DNA of 64,000 bases from Capnocytophaga ochracea DSM 7271 (GCF_000023285.1 NC_013162.1:2012501-2076500); one strand, 5' to 3'; positions 1 to 8,248 are shown, numbered from the stretch's first letter. Numbers and translations: made by a program. The notes: generated by a model not told the origin, from the sequence alone.

Positions 1-737
1 ATACAAAAGCCATCTTTATAGAAACACCCTCCAACCCTCTGTTAGACGTTACCGATATATGCGGGGTAATAGAAATCGCCAAGAAACATAATCTGCTCAC
101 TATGGTCGATAATACCTTTATGTCGCCCGTGTTACAACGCCCGTTAGAGTTAGGAGCCGACATAGTATTACACAGTGCTACCAAATATTTAGGAGGTCAT
201 AACGATATTATCGCAGGAGCAGTGGTGGTAAATGATGAAACCTTAGCCGAGAAAATACGTTTTGCACAAGTAGCCATAGGGGCATTGCTTTCTCCGTTTG
301 ATAGCTGGTTGCTCTTGCGCAGTATGAAAACCCTAAAACTAAGAGTCGAAAAAGCACAAGCCAATACCCTTAAACTATTAAATTTCCTTAAAACGCACCC
401 CGAAGTAGAAAAGGTGTATTATCCTACTGATACACAAAATAAAGGGAAAGCAATACAAGAACGCCAAGCTTCTGGTGGAGGTTCAGTATTTTCTTTTACA
501 GTAAAAACCGAAGCCAAAGCCAAAAAGTTTTTCGAGAGTCTAAAAGTAGCCCTTTTTGCAGTGAGCTTAGGAGGAGTCGAAACATTGGTAACCCACCCCA
601 GTTCGCTTACTCACACTGAGTTTCCCGAAGAAGAAAAAGTAGCACGAGGCGTTACCCGTACACTCATCCGCGTAGCAGTAGGAATTGAAGATGCTGACGA
701 CCTTATCGCCGATTTTAAACAAGCCTTAGAAAAATAA
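1..737 (+). CDS. Trans-sulfuration PLP enzyme (cystathionine gamma-synthase/lyase family), 5' end outside the window
   Basis: This is the C-terminal part of a PLP-dependent Cys/Met metabolism enzyme. The frame is open from the first complete codon (base 3), so the gene enters from the left; about 244 codons are visible. The first visible residues include IFIETPSNPLLD. They are followed by MVDNTFMSP, which holds the Asp that contacts the PLP ring nitrogen, and HSATKYLGGHND, whose Lys (bases 183-185) forms the Schiff base. GGVETLVTHPSSLTH near the end is the usual substrate-carboxylate region. The family interconverts homoserine esters, cystathionine and cysteine or degrades methionine in the cytoplasm. 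Members cannot be told apart reliably from this half; synthase, beta-lyase and methionine gamma-lyase all remain possible. Confidence 0.9.
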   Translation, partial: TKAIFIETPSNPLLDVTDICGVIEIAKKHNLLTMVDNTFMSPVLQRPLELGADIVLHSATKYLGGHNDIIAGAVVVNDETLAEKIRFAQVAIGALLSPFDSWLLLRSMKTLKLRVEKAQANTLKLLNFLKTHPEVEKVYYPTDTQNKGKAIQERQASGGGSVFSFTVKTEAKAKKFFESLKVALFAVSLGGVETLVTHPSSLTHTEFPEEEKVARGVTRTLIRVAVGIEDADDLIADFKQALEK

Positions 738-774
738 TTTGTAAAAAATTTGCTGTTGATTCATTATTTATTTG

Positions 775-782
775 TATCTTTG
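775..782 (+). promoter_or_regulatory. Bacteroidota -7 element TATCTTTG before the O-acylation operon
   Basis: TATCTTTG matches the flavobacterial -7 consensus TAnnTTTG. TTG triplets that could serve as the -33 box lie at about 756-758. The element is 28 bases before the GTG start of the first SGNH gene, so the three-gene operon probably has its own promoter. Confidence 0.6.
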
Positions 783-809
783 CCCGCTGGAAGAAAAAGA
801 AGCTAACTT

Positions 810-2579
810 GTGAAGACACCCTATTTTAAACAATCTTTTCTTATTGTTTTATTTGCAACACTCATTTTCATTGGATTTAAGAACTGTTTACCCGCGCGTA
901 TTTTTCCCGAAACTAAAGCCTCAGGAAGCAATGTAGTAGTAGATAGCTTAATGTTGGAAGCCATTTCAGGTAAAGAAATCGACAAAGTACTCAGCCAAGC
1001 CAATGATTCTTTAGCACAAGAACAACGACTTAAAAAGTCCGACCAGTATCTTTTTTCTTTCTTTAAAAAATTAGAAGAGTTAGAACAAACTAAAAATGGT
1101 AAAATAAGAATCGCTTATTACGGCGATTCGATGACTGATGGCGACCTCATCGTGCAAGATTTAAGAGCTCTTTTCCAAAACGCTTTCGGGGGGTTAGGAA
1201 TTGGCTTTTTGCCCATTGCTTCTGAGTCGGCTAAATCAAGAGGAAGCGTATTCCATTCTTATTCCAATACTTGGAAAACCCAATCTTATGTGAATGTAAA
1301 ACGCCCTAAACGTCCTTTTGGTGTCTCTGGGCAAGTGTTCTTTACACAAGGCAATGGCACGTGGGTACAATATAGGTCATCAAACCAAGCTCATATTAGT
1401 CAGTTGTATGCACCAGCATTGTTCTATGGTGCTTCTGGTAATAAAGAGGCAAAAGTAGAAATTGCCTATAACGATACTGTAAGAGTAGTAAAATCATTAG
1501 ATACTGATAAATTGCTGAATGTATTGCCTTTAACCGAAGGGGCAAACACTAAATCAGTGCGTATTACTTTCTATAAGTCCGATTCTATTCCTATTTATGG
1601 AGTGGGCTCAATGCAAGGTAAAGGCGTATATATAGATAACTTTTCAAGCAGAGGTAACTCAGGCTTACCCTTATCGCTCTTTAATCCTGATTTAATGAGA
1701 GCTTTCGATAGAGCGTTAGGTGGATATGACCTTGTAGTATTACACTTTGGTGCCAATGTACTCAATTACGGCACACTCGATTATTCGTGGTATGAACGCG
1801 GAATGACAAAGGTGATTAACCAGATAAGAGCTTGCTTCCCTCATACCTCAATTCTTGTTATCTCTACCGCCGATAAGTCTACTAAAATAGATATGGAGAT
1901 GCAAACCGATAAAGCAGTAGTACCTTTGGCAAATGCACAACGGAAATATGCACAAGATACTCGCTCTGGTTTTATTAATTTATATGAACTGATGGGGGGT
2001 AAAGGCTCTATGAAACAATGGGTAGAGGCAAATCCACCATTAGCAGGTAAAGACTATACTCACTTTAATCCAAGAGGAGCTAAAAAAGTAGCCCACCTTA
2101 TCTATAATAAACTTATGGAAGAGTATGAGCACTATAAAGATCCTCGTAATAGTGAAAAAGCCGATGTGTTCCAAGAAAGAATAAAAGAAATTCAAACAGT
2201 ACGAACCGTTACTCCTACTACTCAACCTAATGTAAATAGAACAAGATCACAAACTGTAACAACTCAGCGAGTACAATCACCAACTACTCAGCGAGTACAA
2301 AGTACAACAACTCAGCGAGTGCAAAGTACAACCACTCAGCGGGTACAAAGTGCGACTACTCAACGAGTGCAAAGTACAACTACTCAACGAGTACAAAGTA
2401 CAACGACTCAACGGGTACAAAGTACAACGACTCAACGGGTACAAAGTACAACGACTCAACGAGTACAAAGTACAACGACTCAGCGAGTACAACCATCAAC
2501 AATTCAGGCAGTACAGAATATTACAAATAAAGTGCATAAAGATACTATTAAAGAAAAAAAAGATAATTTACATAGATAA
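810..2579 (+). CDS. SGNH/GDSL-hydrolase-like exported protein with C-terminal 8-residue repeats
   Basis: This 589-residue protein starts at GTG; no better in-frame ATG lies near the promoter. An N-terminal hydrophobic segment (about residues 9-25) suggests export or membrane anchoring. The SGNH blocks are visible: GDS at 105-107 (nucleophile Ser107), GAN at 314-316 and DYTH at 415-418 (Asp-His of the triad). Residues about 484-561 are ten copies of an 8-residue unit of the type TTQRVQST, followed by a basic tail. It is the first gene of an operon with a second SGNH protein and an MBOAT protein, so it probably moves acyl groups onto or off an envelope glycan. The glycan is unknown. The repeat tail may be a flexible wall-spanning spacer. 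Confidence 0.8.
   Translation: MKTPYFKQSFLIVLFATLIFIGFKNCLPARIFPETKASGSNVVVDSLMLEAISGKEIDKVLSQANDSLAQEQRLKKSDQYLFSFFKKLEELEQTKNGKIRIAYYGDSMTDGDLIVQDLRALFQNAFGGLGIGFLPIASESAKSRGSVFHSYSNTWKTQSYVNVKRPKRPFGVSGQVFFTQGNGTWVQYRSSNQAHISQLYAPALFYGASGNKEAKVEIAYNDTVRVVKSLDTDKLLNVLPLTEGANTKSVRITFYKSDSIPIYGVGSMQGKGVYIDNFSSRGNSGLPLSLFNPDLMRAFDRALGGYDLVVLHFGANVLNYGTLDYSWYERGMTKVINQIRACFPHTSILVISTADKSTKIDMEMQTDKAVVPLANAQRKYAQDTRSGFINLYELMGGKGSMKQWVEANPPLAGKDYTHFNPRGAKKVAHLIYNKLMEEYEHYKDPRNSEKADVFQERIKEIQTVRTVTPTTQPNVNRTRSQTVTTQRVQSPTTQRVQSTTTQRVQSTTTQRVQSATTQRVQSTTTQRVQSTTTQRVQSTTTQRVQSTTTQRVQSTTTQRVQPSTIQAVQNITNKVHKDTIKEKKDNLHR
2257..2493 (+). repeat. 24-bp coding tandem repeat, about 10 copies
   Basis: Ten near-identical 24-bp units encode QRVQSTTT-type octapeptides at the end of the first SGNH protein. 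Copies differ mostly at third positions (cag/caa, cga/cgg, gta/gtg). The unit length is a multiple of three, so gain or loss of units would change only the tail length. The regular composition also leaves other frames open on both strands through this stretch; those are by-products. Confidence 0.9.
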
Positions 2580-2616
2580 CATAACAAGATAGATAACACA
2601 CTAAAAAAATAGAACA

Positions 2617-4167
2617 ATGAAAAAGCGAACGCCATTCATAAAGAAACTAATAGCTCCTGTATTGTTTATCATTACAGTAGCCCTCTATTTCAATGTTAAT
2701 TATACTACAGCTATTAATTTATCTTCACTTACTTCAAAGATAGCAAATATAGAGAATAAAGAAGGAATCGATAAAGATGCCTTCAAGGAAGCTATTCCCC
2801 AGCCTTTGGCATATGCTGCAGGTGATGATGACTCTCCTAAGGAGTACAATAATCTGTACAATGCCTCAGCCTTGAACCCTTTTTTCGAAAAGCTTGCTGC
2901 TTTGGAAAACTTGAAAGATAGGAAGATTAATATTGTTCATATTGGCGACTCACACATTCAAGCCGATGTAATGACTAATATTGTAAGACAACGCTTGCAA
3001 GAAGAGTTTGGAAATGCTGGTTTAGGTTTGGTATTCCCGTATTCACTTATTAGAACTAATGGGGGACATAATGTGAGCTTTACTTCCAATATCTCTTGGA
3101 ATAGTGAGAAGAATACTTCTTCTGCAACTGTTGGTATTACAGGTTATTCTCTTTCTACCAGTAACAAGAATTTTGTTATTGAACTGGATTTGAAAAATAA
3201 AAACTACACCTTTAATACGGTAAAAATTATTACCCCTAATAACGAACGTTTGTTCGAATTGGCTACCAATGTAGGTAAAGTAGCTCGTTTGAGACCTAGT
3301 GTACCTAAAACACTTTCACACAAAGTAGAGCAAGGACAAACACTTTATGGTATTTCAAAGAAATATCACACTTCAGTAGAAAAAATACAACAAGCTAATA
3401 ACTTAAAAAGCGCACAAATAAGAATAGGGCAAGTATTGCGTATCCCTACTAAAGAGATGGTAGCTTCTACTCCTAAACAAAAAGTAGATTTATCTAATGC
3501 TACCATTTTAAACGGTAATTCTTTATATAGCTATTATTCTTATGATAATCTAACTCCTTCCGATAAGGTTTATCTCACAGCCAATACCGAGAGCTCTTCA
3601 TTTACGCTTAATGGAATTGTCTTAGAAAATGATAAAAACGGAGTTATATATCACAGCATAGGGGTAAATGGAGCTCATTTCTCTGATTATAACAAATCAC
3701 AGCTCTTTTTCGACCAAATCAGAGCCTTAGAACCCGATTTAATCATTATATCTTTGGGTACTAATGAAGCTTATTGTCGAATGTCAGCAACTCGTTATGA
3801 CGAAGAGGTGAATAAATTCATAAAAGCAATTCGCTCTCAATATGGTCAATGTCCTATATTGCTTACTACACCTCCGCCTTCTCTTTACAAAAAGAAAAGT
3901 CCTAACCCCTTGTGTATGGAATACGCCGATACTCTCATCGATAATTCAGTAAAAGATAATTACAGTGTTTTCGACCTTTATCGAGCTGTAGGAGGAAATG
4001 AAGCGATTCAACGCTTTATTCAGCAAAATCTTATTGCTGGTGACCGCATACATTACACAAGAAGTGGCTATACTGAGCAAGGCGCTCTCTTTTATGATGC
4101 TTTTATGAGCAATTTCTTGAATTATAAAAAACAATATAAACTATCTTTAAAACCCTATCTAAATTGA
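2617..4167 (+). CDS. SGNH-hydrolase-like protein with an internal LysM domain
   Basis: This 516-residue exported protein has an N-terminal membrane/signal segment (about residues 11-27). The SGNH motifs are GDSH at 110-113, GTN at 381-383 and DRIH at 476-479, so the full catalytic set is present. Residues about 234-281 (HKVEQGQTLYGISKKYHTSV through QVLRIPTKE) form a LysM domain, a fold that binds peptidoglycan or other GlcNAc polymers, inserted between catalytic blocks. It begins 37 bases after the first SGNH gene, and its TGA stop overlaps the start of the MBOAT gene. By analogy with Pat, Alg and Dlt systems it may be the periplasmic transferase or esterase partner of the MBOAT protein; LysM points to peptidoglycan as the target. 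Confidence 0.85.
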   Translation: MKKRTPFIKKLIAPVLFIITVALYFNVNYTTAINLSSLTSKIANIENKEGIDKDAFKEAIPQPLAYAAGDDDSPKEYNNLYNASALNPFFEKLAALENLKDRKINIVHIGDSHIQADVMTNIVRQRLQEEFGNAGLGLVFPYSLIRTNGGHNVSFTSNISWNSEKNTSSATVGITGYSLSTSNKNFVIELDLKNKNYTFNTVKIITPNNERLFELATNVGKVARLRPSVPKTLSHKVEQGQTLYGISKKYHTSVEKIQQANNLKSAQIRIGQVLRIPTKEMVASTPKQKVDLSNATILNGNSLYSYYSYDNLTPSDKVYLTANTESSSFTLNGIVLENDKNGVIYHSIGVNGAHFSDYNKSQLFFDQIRALEPDLIIISLGTNEAYCRMSATRYDEEVNKFIKAIRSQYGQCPILLTTPPPSLYKKKSPNPLCMEYADTLIDNSVKDNYSVFDLYRAVGGNEAIQRFIQQNLIAGDRIHYTRSGYTEQGALFYDAFMSNFLNYKKQYKLSLKPYLN

Positions 4168-5888
4168 GTATAGATGCCTTACTGCAATGGTTTATTGATA
4201 CATTCACAACTGAAAACATCTCTAAATGGTTTGTTGATAATTTCTCATTCACAACCGAACAAGTAAGACAATGGTTCATTTATGACCCTAATCATCCACT
4301 ATTATTTAATAGTAGTTTGTTTTTAGGGTTATTTTTGGTGTTTTATTTGGTGTATATTATTACCAAAAAACACGCTCATTTCCGTACTGTTTATGTTACC
4401 TTATTTTCCTTATTCTTTTATTATAAGGCAGGAGGTAACTTCTTTGTGTTGCTGATAATCTCCTCATTGTTAAATTATTTCTTTGCAGGACAAATCTATA
4501 GAAGACAGAACGCCTCATTGCGCAAGTTCTTCCTGGCAGTGAGTATGGTTGCCGATTTGGGTATTTTAGCCTATTTTAAGTATACTAATTTTTTAATTGA
4601 TAGTCTTAATACACTGCTTCAAAGCAACTTTGCCTTACAAGATATCATCTTGCCTATAGGTATCTCATTCTATACGTTCCAAACAATGAGCTACACTATT
4701 GATGTATATCGCCGAGAGATAGAACCTGCTAAATCATTCTTAGATTTTACTTTCTTCGTATGTTTCTTTCCTCAATTAGTGGCAGGGCCTATTGTGCGTG
4801 CCAAGGATTTCATACCACAGATATACAAAAAGATAAGCTTAACGAAAGAAGAAACTTCTTTTGCTTTATTCCTTATCATTGGAGGACTAATTAAAAAAGC
4901 AGTTATTTCCGATTATATCTCTCTAAACTTTGTAGATAGAGTTTTCGATGCTCCCAACAGTTATACAGCTTTTGAGAACTTAATGGCAGTATATGGCTAT
5001 TCTTTACAAATATATTGCGACTTCTCAGGCTATTCCGATATGGCTATAGGTTTAGCGCTACTAATGGGCTTCACTCTCCCTATAAACTTCCGTACTCCTT
5101 ATCAGTCTAAAAATATCACTGAATTTTGGAGACGTTGGCACATTTCTTTATCTACTTGGCTAAAAGATTATCTTTACTTTTCAGTAGGAGGAAACCGCAA
5201 AGGTACTTTTTGGGGCTACTTCTTCCCAACCGTCTTTTTTGCTTCCACTTTGCTATGGGCATTTCATATGCAAGAAAAAACAATGTTGCCTCTTTACATT
5301 ACCTTAGGAGCTATCTTTGTGTTTGTATTGGCTATACTTATCTCTAAAAACCGACAAAAATCAGTGCGTAGTCATTTCAACCAGATGACGACAATGCTCC
5401 TAGGTGGTTTATGGCACGGAGCTAATTTGCGTTTCATTATTTGGGGAGCATTACACGGTTTAGCTTTGGCTGTTCATAAAACCTTTACGGAGTTCTTTCC
5501 TAATAAGAATCCTGAGAAGAGAACTTTTTTTAAAGGTATCGCTAATATCATTTTTGTAGTGATTACTTTCCACTTTGTAGCTTTTTGCTGGATATTTTTT
5601 AGAGCCAAAGATTTCGATATCGCTTTAAGTGTAATCTACAATATCCAGTCTATAACTTATGATCTTCATCAATTTCAAGTTATTGCCAAGGGCTATCAAA
5701 ATGTATTTTTGTTAATGGCAATAGGCTTTGTTTGGCACTTTTTTCCTACCAGTTTAAACGAATGGCTTAAAAAGGTATTTGGTGCAATGCCTATTCTCTT
5801 TAAAGCAATTATTTTGGCACTTACTTTTTGGGTGGTATATGCCACTGCTTCAAGTGGAGCACAACCTTTTATTTACTTTCAGTTTTAG
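4164..5888 (+). CDS. MBOAT family membrane O-acyltransferase (AlgI/PatA-like)
   Basis: This 574-residue polytopic membrane protein has many hydrophobic helices from about residue 50 onward. MBOAT signatures are present: FWRRWHISLSTWLKDYLYF at 321-339 and GGLWHGANLRFIIWGALHG at 414-432. His326, His418 and His431 are the candidate functional histidines, His431 matching the invariant MBOAT His. The start is TTG within a 4-base overlap (TTGA) with the previous stop; the next in-frame ATG is more than 120 codons in, so TTG is clearly favoured. Such proteins pass an acyl group across the inner membrane to a periplasmic SGNH partner, here probably one or both upstream products. No alginate genes are present. 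Confidence 0.9.
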   Translation: MSIDALLQWFIDTFTTENISKWFVDNFSFTTEQVRQWFIYDPNHPLLFNSSLFLGLFLVFYLVYIITKKHAHFRTVYVTLFSLFFYYKAGGNFFVLLIISSLLNYFFAGQIYRRQNASLRKFFLAVSMVADLGILAYFKYTNFLIDSLNTLLQSNFALQDIILPIGISFYTFQTMSYTIDVYRREIEPAKSFLDFTFFVCFFPQLVAGPIVRAKDFIPQIYKKISLTKEETSFALFLIIGGLIKKAVISDYISLNFVDRVFDAPNSYTAFENLMAVYGYSLQIYCDFSGYSDMAIGLALLMGFTLPINFRTPYQSKNITEFWRRWHISLSTWLKDYLYFSVGGNRKGTFWGYFFPTVFFASTLLWAFHMQEKTMLPLYITLGAIFVFVLAILISKNRQKSVRSHFNQMTTMLLGGLWHGANLRFIIWGALHGLALAVHKTFTEFFPNKNPEKRTFFKGIANIIFVVITFHFVAFCWIFFRAKDFDIALSVIYNIQSITYDLHQFQVIAKGYQNVFLLMAIGFVWHFFPTSLNEWLKKVFGAMPILFKAIILALTFWVVYATASSGAQPFIYFQF

Positions 5889-5899
5889 ACGATATACAT

Positions 5900-5921
5900 C
5901 TAAGTAAAAACTTAGTTTTTT
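5900..5921 (+). terminator. Intrinsic terminator of the O-acylation operon
   Basis: A 6-bp stem (CTAAGT/ACTTAG) with an AAAA loop is followed by six T, 11 bases after the MBOAT stop. Confidence 0.7.
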
Positions 5922-5938
5922 ACTCAAATAGAACAAAT

Positions 5939-5978
5939 AAAAAAGTGATTACTTTCTCTTGAAAATAATCACTTTTTT
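5939..5978. terminator. Bidirectional terminator between the MBOAT gene and mdh
   Basis: A 13-bp inverted repeat (5939-5951 with 5966-5978) is flanked by A-run and T-run, so it can terminate transcription from both sides. It separates the convergent MBOAT and mdh genes. Confidence 0.85.
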
Positions 5979-6004
5979 AGTGTTTATATAGTTGTTCTAT
6001 CCAA

Positions 6005-6937
6005 CTATAATACGTTTGCTAACGCTTTGTTTACTTCGCGTACTGCTCCGGTACTTTCAGCAAATTTGGCTTTTTCAGCATCGTTGAGTTTTACCTCTAC
6101 AATTTTTTCTACACCATTTTTACCGATGATTACAGGCACTCCTACACACACATCCTTTTGTCCGTATTCTCCTTCGAGCAATACTGAGCAAGGGAAGAGT
6201 TTCTTTTGGTCGCAAGCGATTGCTTGTACTAAAGCTGATACGGCAGCCCCTGGTGCATACCAAGCCGAAGTTCCCAAGAGTTTAGTAAGAGTCGCGCCAC
6301 CTACTTTAGTGTCTTCAGCAACCTGATTGAGGCGGTCAGCACTTAAAAACTCAGTTACAGGCACACCACGATAGCTTGCCAAACGAGTAAGAGGTAACAT
6401 ACCGCTATCGCTGTGAGCAGCGATTACCATACCATCTACGTCTGAAATCGGACTGTTGAGCGCTTCTGCCAAACGATATTTAAAGCGAGCGCTATCGAGT
6501 GCTCCACCCATACCAATAATGTGGTTCTTAGGCAACTTAGTAGCTTTATGTACCAAATAAGCCATAGTATCCATAGGGTTGCTTACTACAATCACAATCA
6601 CATTAGGTGAGTATTTTACCAATTGTTCTACAACCGATTTCACAATGTTTGCATTGGTACCGATAAGCTCTTCACGAGTCATACCTGGTTTACGAGGAAT
6701 ACCTGAGGTAATCACAGCTACATCACTGCCTGCTGTTTTTGAATAATCATTGGTTACCCCCACAATACGAGTGTCAAACCCATTGAGGGAAGCGGTTTGC
6801 ATCAAATCCATAGCCTTACCTTCGGCAAAACCTTCTTTGATGTCAATTAAGACTACTTCAGACGCGAAGTCTTTAATAGCAATGTACTCTGCGCAACTTG
6901 CTCCTACGGCACCAGCGCCTACTACTGTAACTTTCAT
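6005..6937 (-). CDS. mdh: Malate dehydrogenase
   Basis: This 310-residue NAD-dependent malate dehydrogenase (malate to oxaloacetate, TCA cycle) is of normal length for the LDH-like bacterial type. The dinucleotide motif GAGAVG is at 7-12, with Asp32 as the likely NAD-ribose acidic residue. Substrate arginines are Arg82, Arg88 and Arg151; Asn120 is in SNPMDT; and the catalytic pair is Asp148 with His175 in AAHSDSGMLP. The gene is monocistronic: a promoter lies at 6990-6997, the leader carries a small hairpin, and the 3' end meets a bidirectional terminator. Confidence 0.97.
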   Translation of the reverse strand: MKVTVVGAGAVGASCAEYIAIKDFASEVVLIDIKEGFAEGKAMDLMQTASLNGFDTRIVGVTNDYSKTAGSDVAVITSGIPRKPGMTREELIGTNANIVKSVVEQLVKYSPNVIVIVVSNPMDTMAYLVHKATKLPKNHIIGMGGALDSARFKYRLAEALNSPISDVDGMVIAAHSDSGMLPLTRLASYRGVPVTEFLSADRLNQVAEDTKVGGATLTKLLGTSAWYAPGAAVSALVQAIACDQKKLFPCSVLLEGEYGQKDVCVGVPVIIGKNGVEKIVEVKLNDAEKAKFAESTGAVREVNKALANVL

Positions 6938-6954
6938 ATAATCTATTATTTAAG

Positions 6955-6972
6955 TCAGGAGAAGCCTCCTGA
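6955..6972 (-). promoter_or_regulatory. Hairpin in the mdh 5' leader
   Basis: A 7-bp perfect inverted repeat (TCAGGAG/CTCCTGA) with a 4-base loop lies 18 bases before the mdh ATG and downstream of its promoter. It could affect mRNA stability or ribosome loading; no known riboswitch fits. Confidence 0.5.
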
Positions 6973-6989
6973 TGGTTATTTTCAAGCAA

Positions 6990-6997
6990 CAAAAGTA
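6990..6997 (-). promoter_or_regulatory. -7 element TACTTTTG of mdh
   Basis: Read on the minus strand this is TACTTTTG, matching TAnnTTTG, about 55 bases before the mdh ATG. Confidence 0.65.
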
Positions 6998-7085
6998 AGG
7001 ACTTTTAGCAAATCCTCCAAATTATCTTTAAAAATATTTTTAACATTCTTTTTACTTTTTCATTTTATGCTATGTGCTTTTTATG

Positions 7086-7093
7086 TACTTTTG
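7086..7093 (+). promoter_or_regulatory. -7 element TACTTTTG of bioD
   Basis: The element lies 29 bases before the chosen bioD ATG at 7122. It overlaps the upstream codons of the longer open frame, which argues against the longer start. Confidence 0.65.
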
Positions 7094-7121
7094 CACTTTC
7101 AAAACTAATAAACCATTCAAA

Positions 7122-7730
7122 ATGAAAGACACTTATTTTGTGGTGGGCATTTCCACCGAAGTCGGTAAGACCGTCGTTTCGGCTATCCTTACCGAAGCTC
7201 TTCAAGCCGATTATTGGAAACCAATCCAATCTGGCGATTTAGAAAACTCCGATACTCATAAGGTAAAACGCCTCATTAGCAACTCCCGCACGGTATTTCA
7301 CCCTAATAGTTATGGGCTACACACACCTGCTAGTCCACATCTTTCTGCTCAGTTAGATGGCGTTCGTATTGAGCTTTCCAAAATTGTGCGTCCTACTACC
7401 GATAACACTTTAATTATTGAAGCAGCAGGAGGTCTCTATGTTCCTTTAAATGATGAAGATACTATGCTCGATCTTATCCTCCCCACCGATAAGGTAGTGC
7501 TCGTCTCTCGTCACTATTTGGGTAGTATTAATCATACAATGCTCACTTATGAAGCCCTTAAAAACAAAGGACTCAACGTTCACGGCATTATTTTCAGTGG
7601 TACCCCCACACCGTCTACCGAGGAGTTTATTCTTCATAAAACAGGACTTCCCGTGCTCTTACGTATAGATGAAGAACCTTATTTCGATAGGCAAGTTGTT
7701 AAAGAATATGCCAGCAAATTAAAAATATAA
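7122..7730 (+). CDS. bioD: Dethiobiotin synthase
   Basis: This is a 202-residue ATP-dependent carboxylase of biotin synthesis (diaminopelargonic acid plus CO2 to dethiobiotin). The N-terminal P-loop is GISTEVGKT (residues 9-17), followed by YWKPIQSG, the conserved substrate-binding segment, and later EAAGGLYVPL. The frame is open 16 codons further upstream, but those codons overlap the promoter, so the ATG at 7122 is chosen. It stands alone, with no other bio genes beside it. bioD paralogues exist, but the length and motifs fit the biosynthetic enzyme. Confidence 0.92.
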   Translation: MKDTYFVVGISTEVGKTVVSAILTEALQADYWKPIQSGDLENSDTHKVKRLISNSRTVFHPNSYGLHTPASPHLSAQLDGVRIELSKIVRPTTDNTLIIEAAGGLYVPLNDEDTMLDLILPTDKVVLVSRHYLGSINHTMLTYEALKNKGLNVHGIIFSGTPTPSTEEFILHKTGLPVLLRIDEEPYFDRQVVKEYASKLKI

Positions 7731-7793
7731 CATAAGATATTATATTTTTGTAGTAAAAGATAAATTTGTAATTCAATGATAATCAATGTGTCA

Positions 7794-7876
7794 TATACCC
7801 TTTGTGTAACAATCTTCCAAGATTTGTTCAAGTTTCCTATAAGCTTTGTATAGGTTAAGGATAAATTGAGAAGAGG
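7794..7876. repeat. Degenerate 11-bp tandem array (array 1)
   Basis: Between bioD and rpsO the sequence falls into 11-bp units such as CAAGATTTGTT, CAAGTTTCCTA, TAAGCTTTGTA and TAGGTTAAGGA. Its reverse complement closely matches the array at 27772-27850, so the two are inverted copies. No reading frame or promoter motif is seen within it. Confidence 0.7.
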
Positions 7877-7917
7877 AAAAATCTATCTATAAATTTGCAC
7901 AGCTTATAAAATCTTTT

Positions 7918-7925
7918 TATCTTTG
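7918..7925 (+). promoter_or_regulatory. -7 element TATCTTTG of rpsO
   Basis: TATCTTTG lies 46 bases before the rpsO ATG, leaving an A/T-rich leader of roughly 40 bases. Confidence 0.65.
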
Positions 7926-7970
7926 CGCCCGAAAAAAAATATACATAATAATCATTAAATTAATATTGGA

Positions 7971-8240
7971 ATGTATTTAACAAAAGAAGTAAAAGCAGAA
8001 ATTTTTAAAAAGTACGCAGGTTCAGAAACCAACACAGGTTCAGCAGAAGGGCAAATAGCTCTTTTTACCCTTAGAATCAATCACCTTACAGAACACTTGA
8101 AAGTAAATCGCAAAGATTTCAATACCGAGCGTTCTTTGGTAAGATTAGTAGGTAAACGCAGAAGTTTGCTCGACTATTTGAAAAACACTGATATTGAAAG
8201 ATATCGAGCGATTATCAAAGAGCTAAACATCAGAAAATAA
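7971..8240 (+). CDS. rpsO: 30S ribosomal protein S15
   Basis: This 89-residue protein has the typical length. The S15 signature runs through TGSAEGQIALFTLRINHLTE and the basic segment RSLVRLVGKRRSLLDYL, which binds 16S rRNA helices in the 30S platform. It is followed by a terminator and then pnp, the widespread rpsO-pnp order. Here each gene appears separable because of the intervening terminator. Confidence 0.98.
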   Translation: MYLTKEVKAEIFKKYAGSETNTGSAEGQIALFTLRINHLTEHLKVNRKDFNTERSLVRLVGKRRSLLDYLKNTDIERYRAIIKELNIRK

Positions 8241-8248
8241 GCAATACT

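Noticed and set aside
2277-2592. Open frames on both strands across the 24-bp repeat (a minus-strand 71-codon frame and a shifted plus-strand 80-codon frame)
   Set aside because: They exist only because the repeat unit lacks stops in other frames; the proteins are simple repeats and lie within the confirmed SGNH gene.
4164-5888. MBOAT gene as part of an alginate O-acetylation cluster
   Set aside because: No alginate polymerase, epimerase or export genes are nearby, and the LysM partner points to peptidoglycan instead.
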